DNA from: an uncultured Lachnospiraceae bacterium | Lineage (GTDB): Bacteria; Bacillota; Clostridia; Lachnospirales; Lachnospiraceae | Assembly (NCBI GenBank): GCA_902797705.1 | Contig: CADBTX010000164.1 | Coordinates: 1-5,501 of the forward strand | Direction of reading: 5' to 3' | Length of the DNA stretch: 5,501 nt | Shown: positions 4,733 to 5,501 of the stretch, piece by piece | How positions within the stretch are numbered: position 1 is the first letter of the stretch | Layout: every line of letters begins with the position of its first letter | Program-made: the position numbers and the translations under genes | The notes under the pieces: generated by a model | Database searches by the model: none | The model's input: the letters and a program-made list of their open reading frames with translations, nothing else | What the model was told of the DNA's origin: nothing

Positions 4733-5501
4733 TTATTTAATCTCGTGAACCCAGCCCTGGGGACCTTCGATATGTCCCATCTGTATGCCGGTAAGGGTAT
4801 CGTAGAGTTTCTTTGTGACAGGTCCCATGTCATCCATACCGCTGGGTATCTCGATGACTTTTCCATGATCCGTGATCTTTCCAACGGGGCTTATGACTGC
4901 TGCGGTACCGCAGAGACCCATTTCCCGGAAATCGGATATTTCCTCAAATTTAACAGGTCTTTCGGTGACCTTCATTCCAAGGACATGCTCTGCCACATAG
5001 GCTATGGAACGCCTTGTTATTGAGGGCAGGATGGAATCGGTGAAGGACTTCGGTATTACAAGACCGCCTTCCTTGTCCACCAGTATGATGTTGGCGCCTC
5101 CGGTCTCCTCCACATATGTCCTTGTAGCGGAATCCAGATAGAGATTTTCCGCAAATCCCTCTTCGTGTGCCTTTACGATGGGGTAAAGACTCATGGCATA
5201 ATTAAGTCCCGCCTTAATATTGCCGGTGCCGTGGGGAGCCGCCCTGTCGTAATCACTTACCTTTATGGAAATGGGCTTTGCGCCGCCCTTGAAGTAAGGT
5301 CCCACAGGGGTTACAAAGATCCTGAACTGGTACTCATCTGCAGGATTGACACCGATGACATTTCCGGTGGCAAACATTACAGGCCTGATGTAGAGAGTTG
5401 CGCCGCTTCCATAAGGCGGAACCCAGTCCTCATTAGCCTTTACCACTTCTTCAACAGCCTTGATAAATCTCTCCTTGGGAAAAGGAGGCATCTCAAGCCT
5501 C
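4733..5501 (-). CDS. ilvE: Branched-chain amino acid aminotransferase, 5' end missing (255 aa visible)
   Basis: This is a fold-type IV PLP enzyme that moves the amino group between glutamate and the keto acids of Val, Leu and Ile. The visible part begins in the N-terminal half (RLEMPPFPKERF) and runs to a TAA at 4735-4733. VPPYGSGATLYIRP is the typical substrate-domain segment. The PLP Schiff-base lysine is in GTGNIKAGLNYA (codon 5215-5213). EETGGANI carries the conserved Glu of the PLP site, and GLCGTAAVISPVG is the phosphate-binding segment near the C-terminus. The frame stays open to the window edge, and the family length of about 340 aa implies roughly 85 residues lie outside. The Met at 5491 is internal, not the start. 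It precedes pyrB by 18 nt on the same strand and is probably co-transcribed with pyrBI. Confidence 0.95.
   Translation of the reverse strand, partial: RLEMPPFPKERFIKAVEEVVKANEDWVPPYGSGATLYIRPVMFATGNVIGVNPADEYQFRIFVTPVGPYFKGGAKPISIKVSDYDRAAPHGTGNIKAGLNYAMSLYPIVKAHEEGFAENLYLDSATRTYVEETGGANIILVDKEGGLVIPKSFTDSILPSITRRSIAYVAEHVLGMKVTERPVKFEEISDFREMGLCGTAAVISPVGKITDHGKVIEIPSGMDDMGPVTKKLYDTLTGIQMGHIEGPQGWVHEIK

Overview
The window looks like chromosomal DNA of a low-to-mid GC clostridial Firmicute, most likely a Lachnospiraceae-type anaerobe. The reasons are the combination of a class B aspartate transcarbamoylase (pyrB plus pyrI), a DUF2225 zinc-ribbon protein, a DUF5050 propeller protein and an APH-like kinase of the TIGR02172 type, together with GGGAG/GGAGG ribosome binding sites and sigma-A type promoters. 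The genus is inference. No rRNA, tRNA, CRISPR array, insertion sequence or prophage gene is visible.

Layout. Left block, minus strand, read from about 2164 down to 1: a strong promoter (2136-2164), a gene for a STAS domain fused to an aminoglycoside-phosphotransferase-like kinase domain (2065-962), a short gap with a perfect 10-bp inverted repeat, a DUF2225 gene (902-81), and the first 18 codons of a further gene (56-1, cut by the window edge, perhaps a NUDIX NAD+ diphosphatase). Middle, plus strand: a divergently transcribed gene for a membrane-anchored, Tyr-rich repeat protein (DUF5050-like, 2260-3276). Its promoter is so close to the ATG that the predicted transcript is leaderless. Right block, minus strand, read from 5501 down to 3291: the end of a branched-chain aminotransferase gene (ilvE), then pyrB and pyrI (overlapping TGATG), then an intrinsic terminator at 3291-3320. 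The plus-strand gene and the pyrBI operon converge on this terminator.

How the genes work together. PyrB and PyrI should form the ATP/CTP-controlled aspartate transcarbamoylase that commits carbon to pyrimidines. IlvE, 18 nt upstream, is probably co-transcribed and handles the last step of Val/Leu/Ile synthesis. The left block has no established pathway. Its most unusual member is the STAS-kinase fusion, which pairs a phosphorylatable anti-anti-sigma-type module with a kinase-like module whose metal-binding Asn position reads Ser. The divergent membrane-anchored propeller protein may or may not be functionally linked to it.

All intervals longer than about 300 bases are covered by genes. The longest non-coding stretch is the 194-bp divergent promoter region, 2066-2259.
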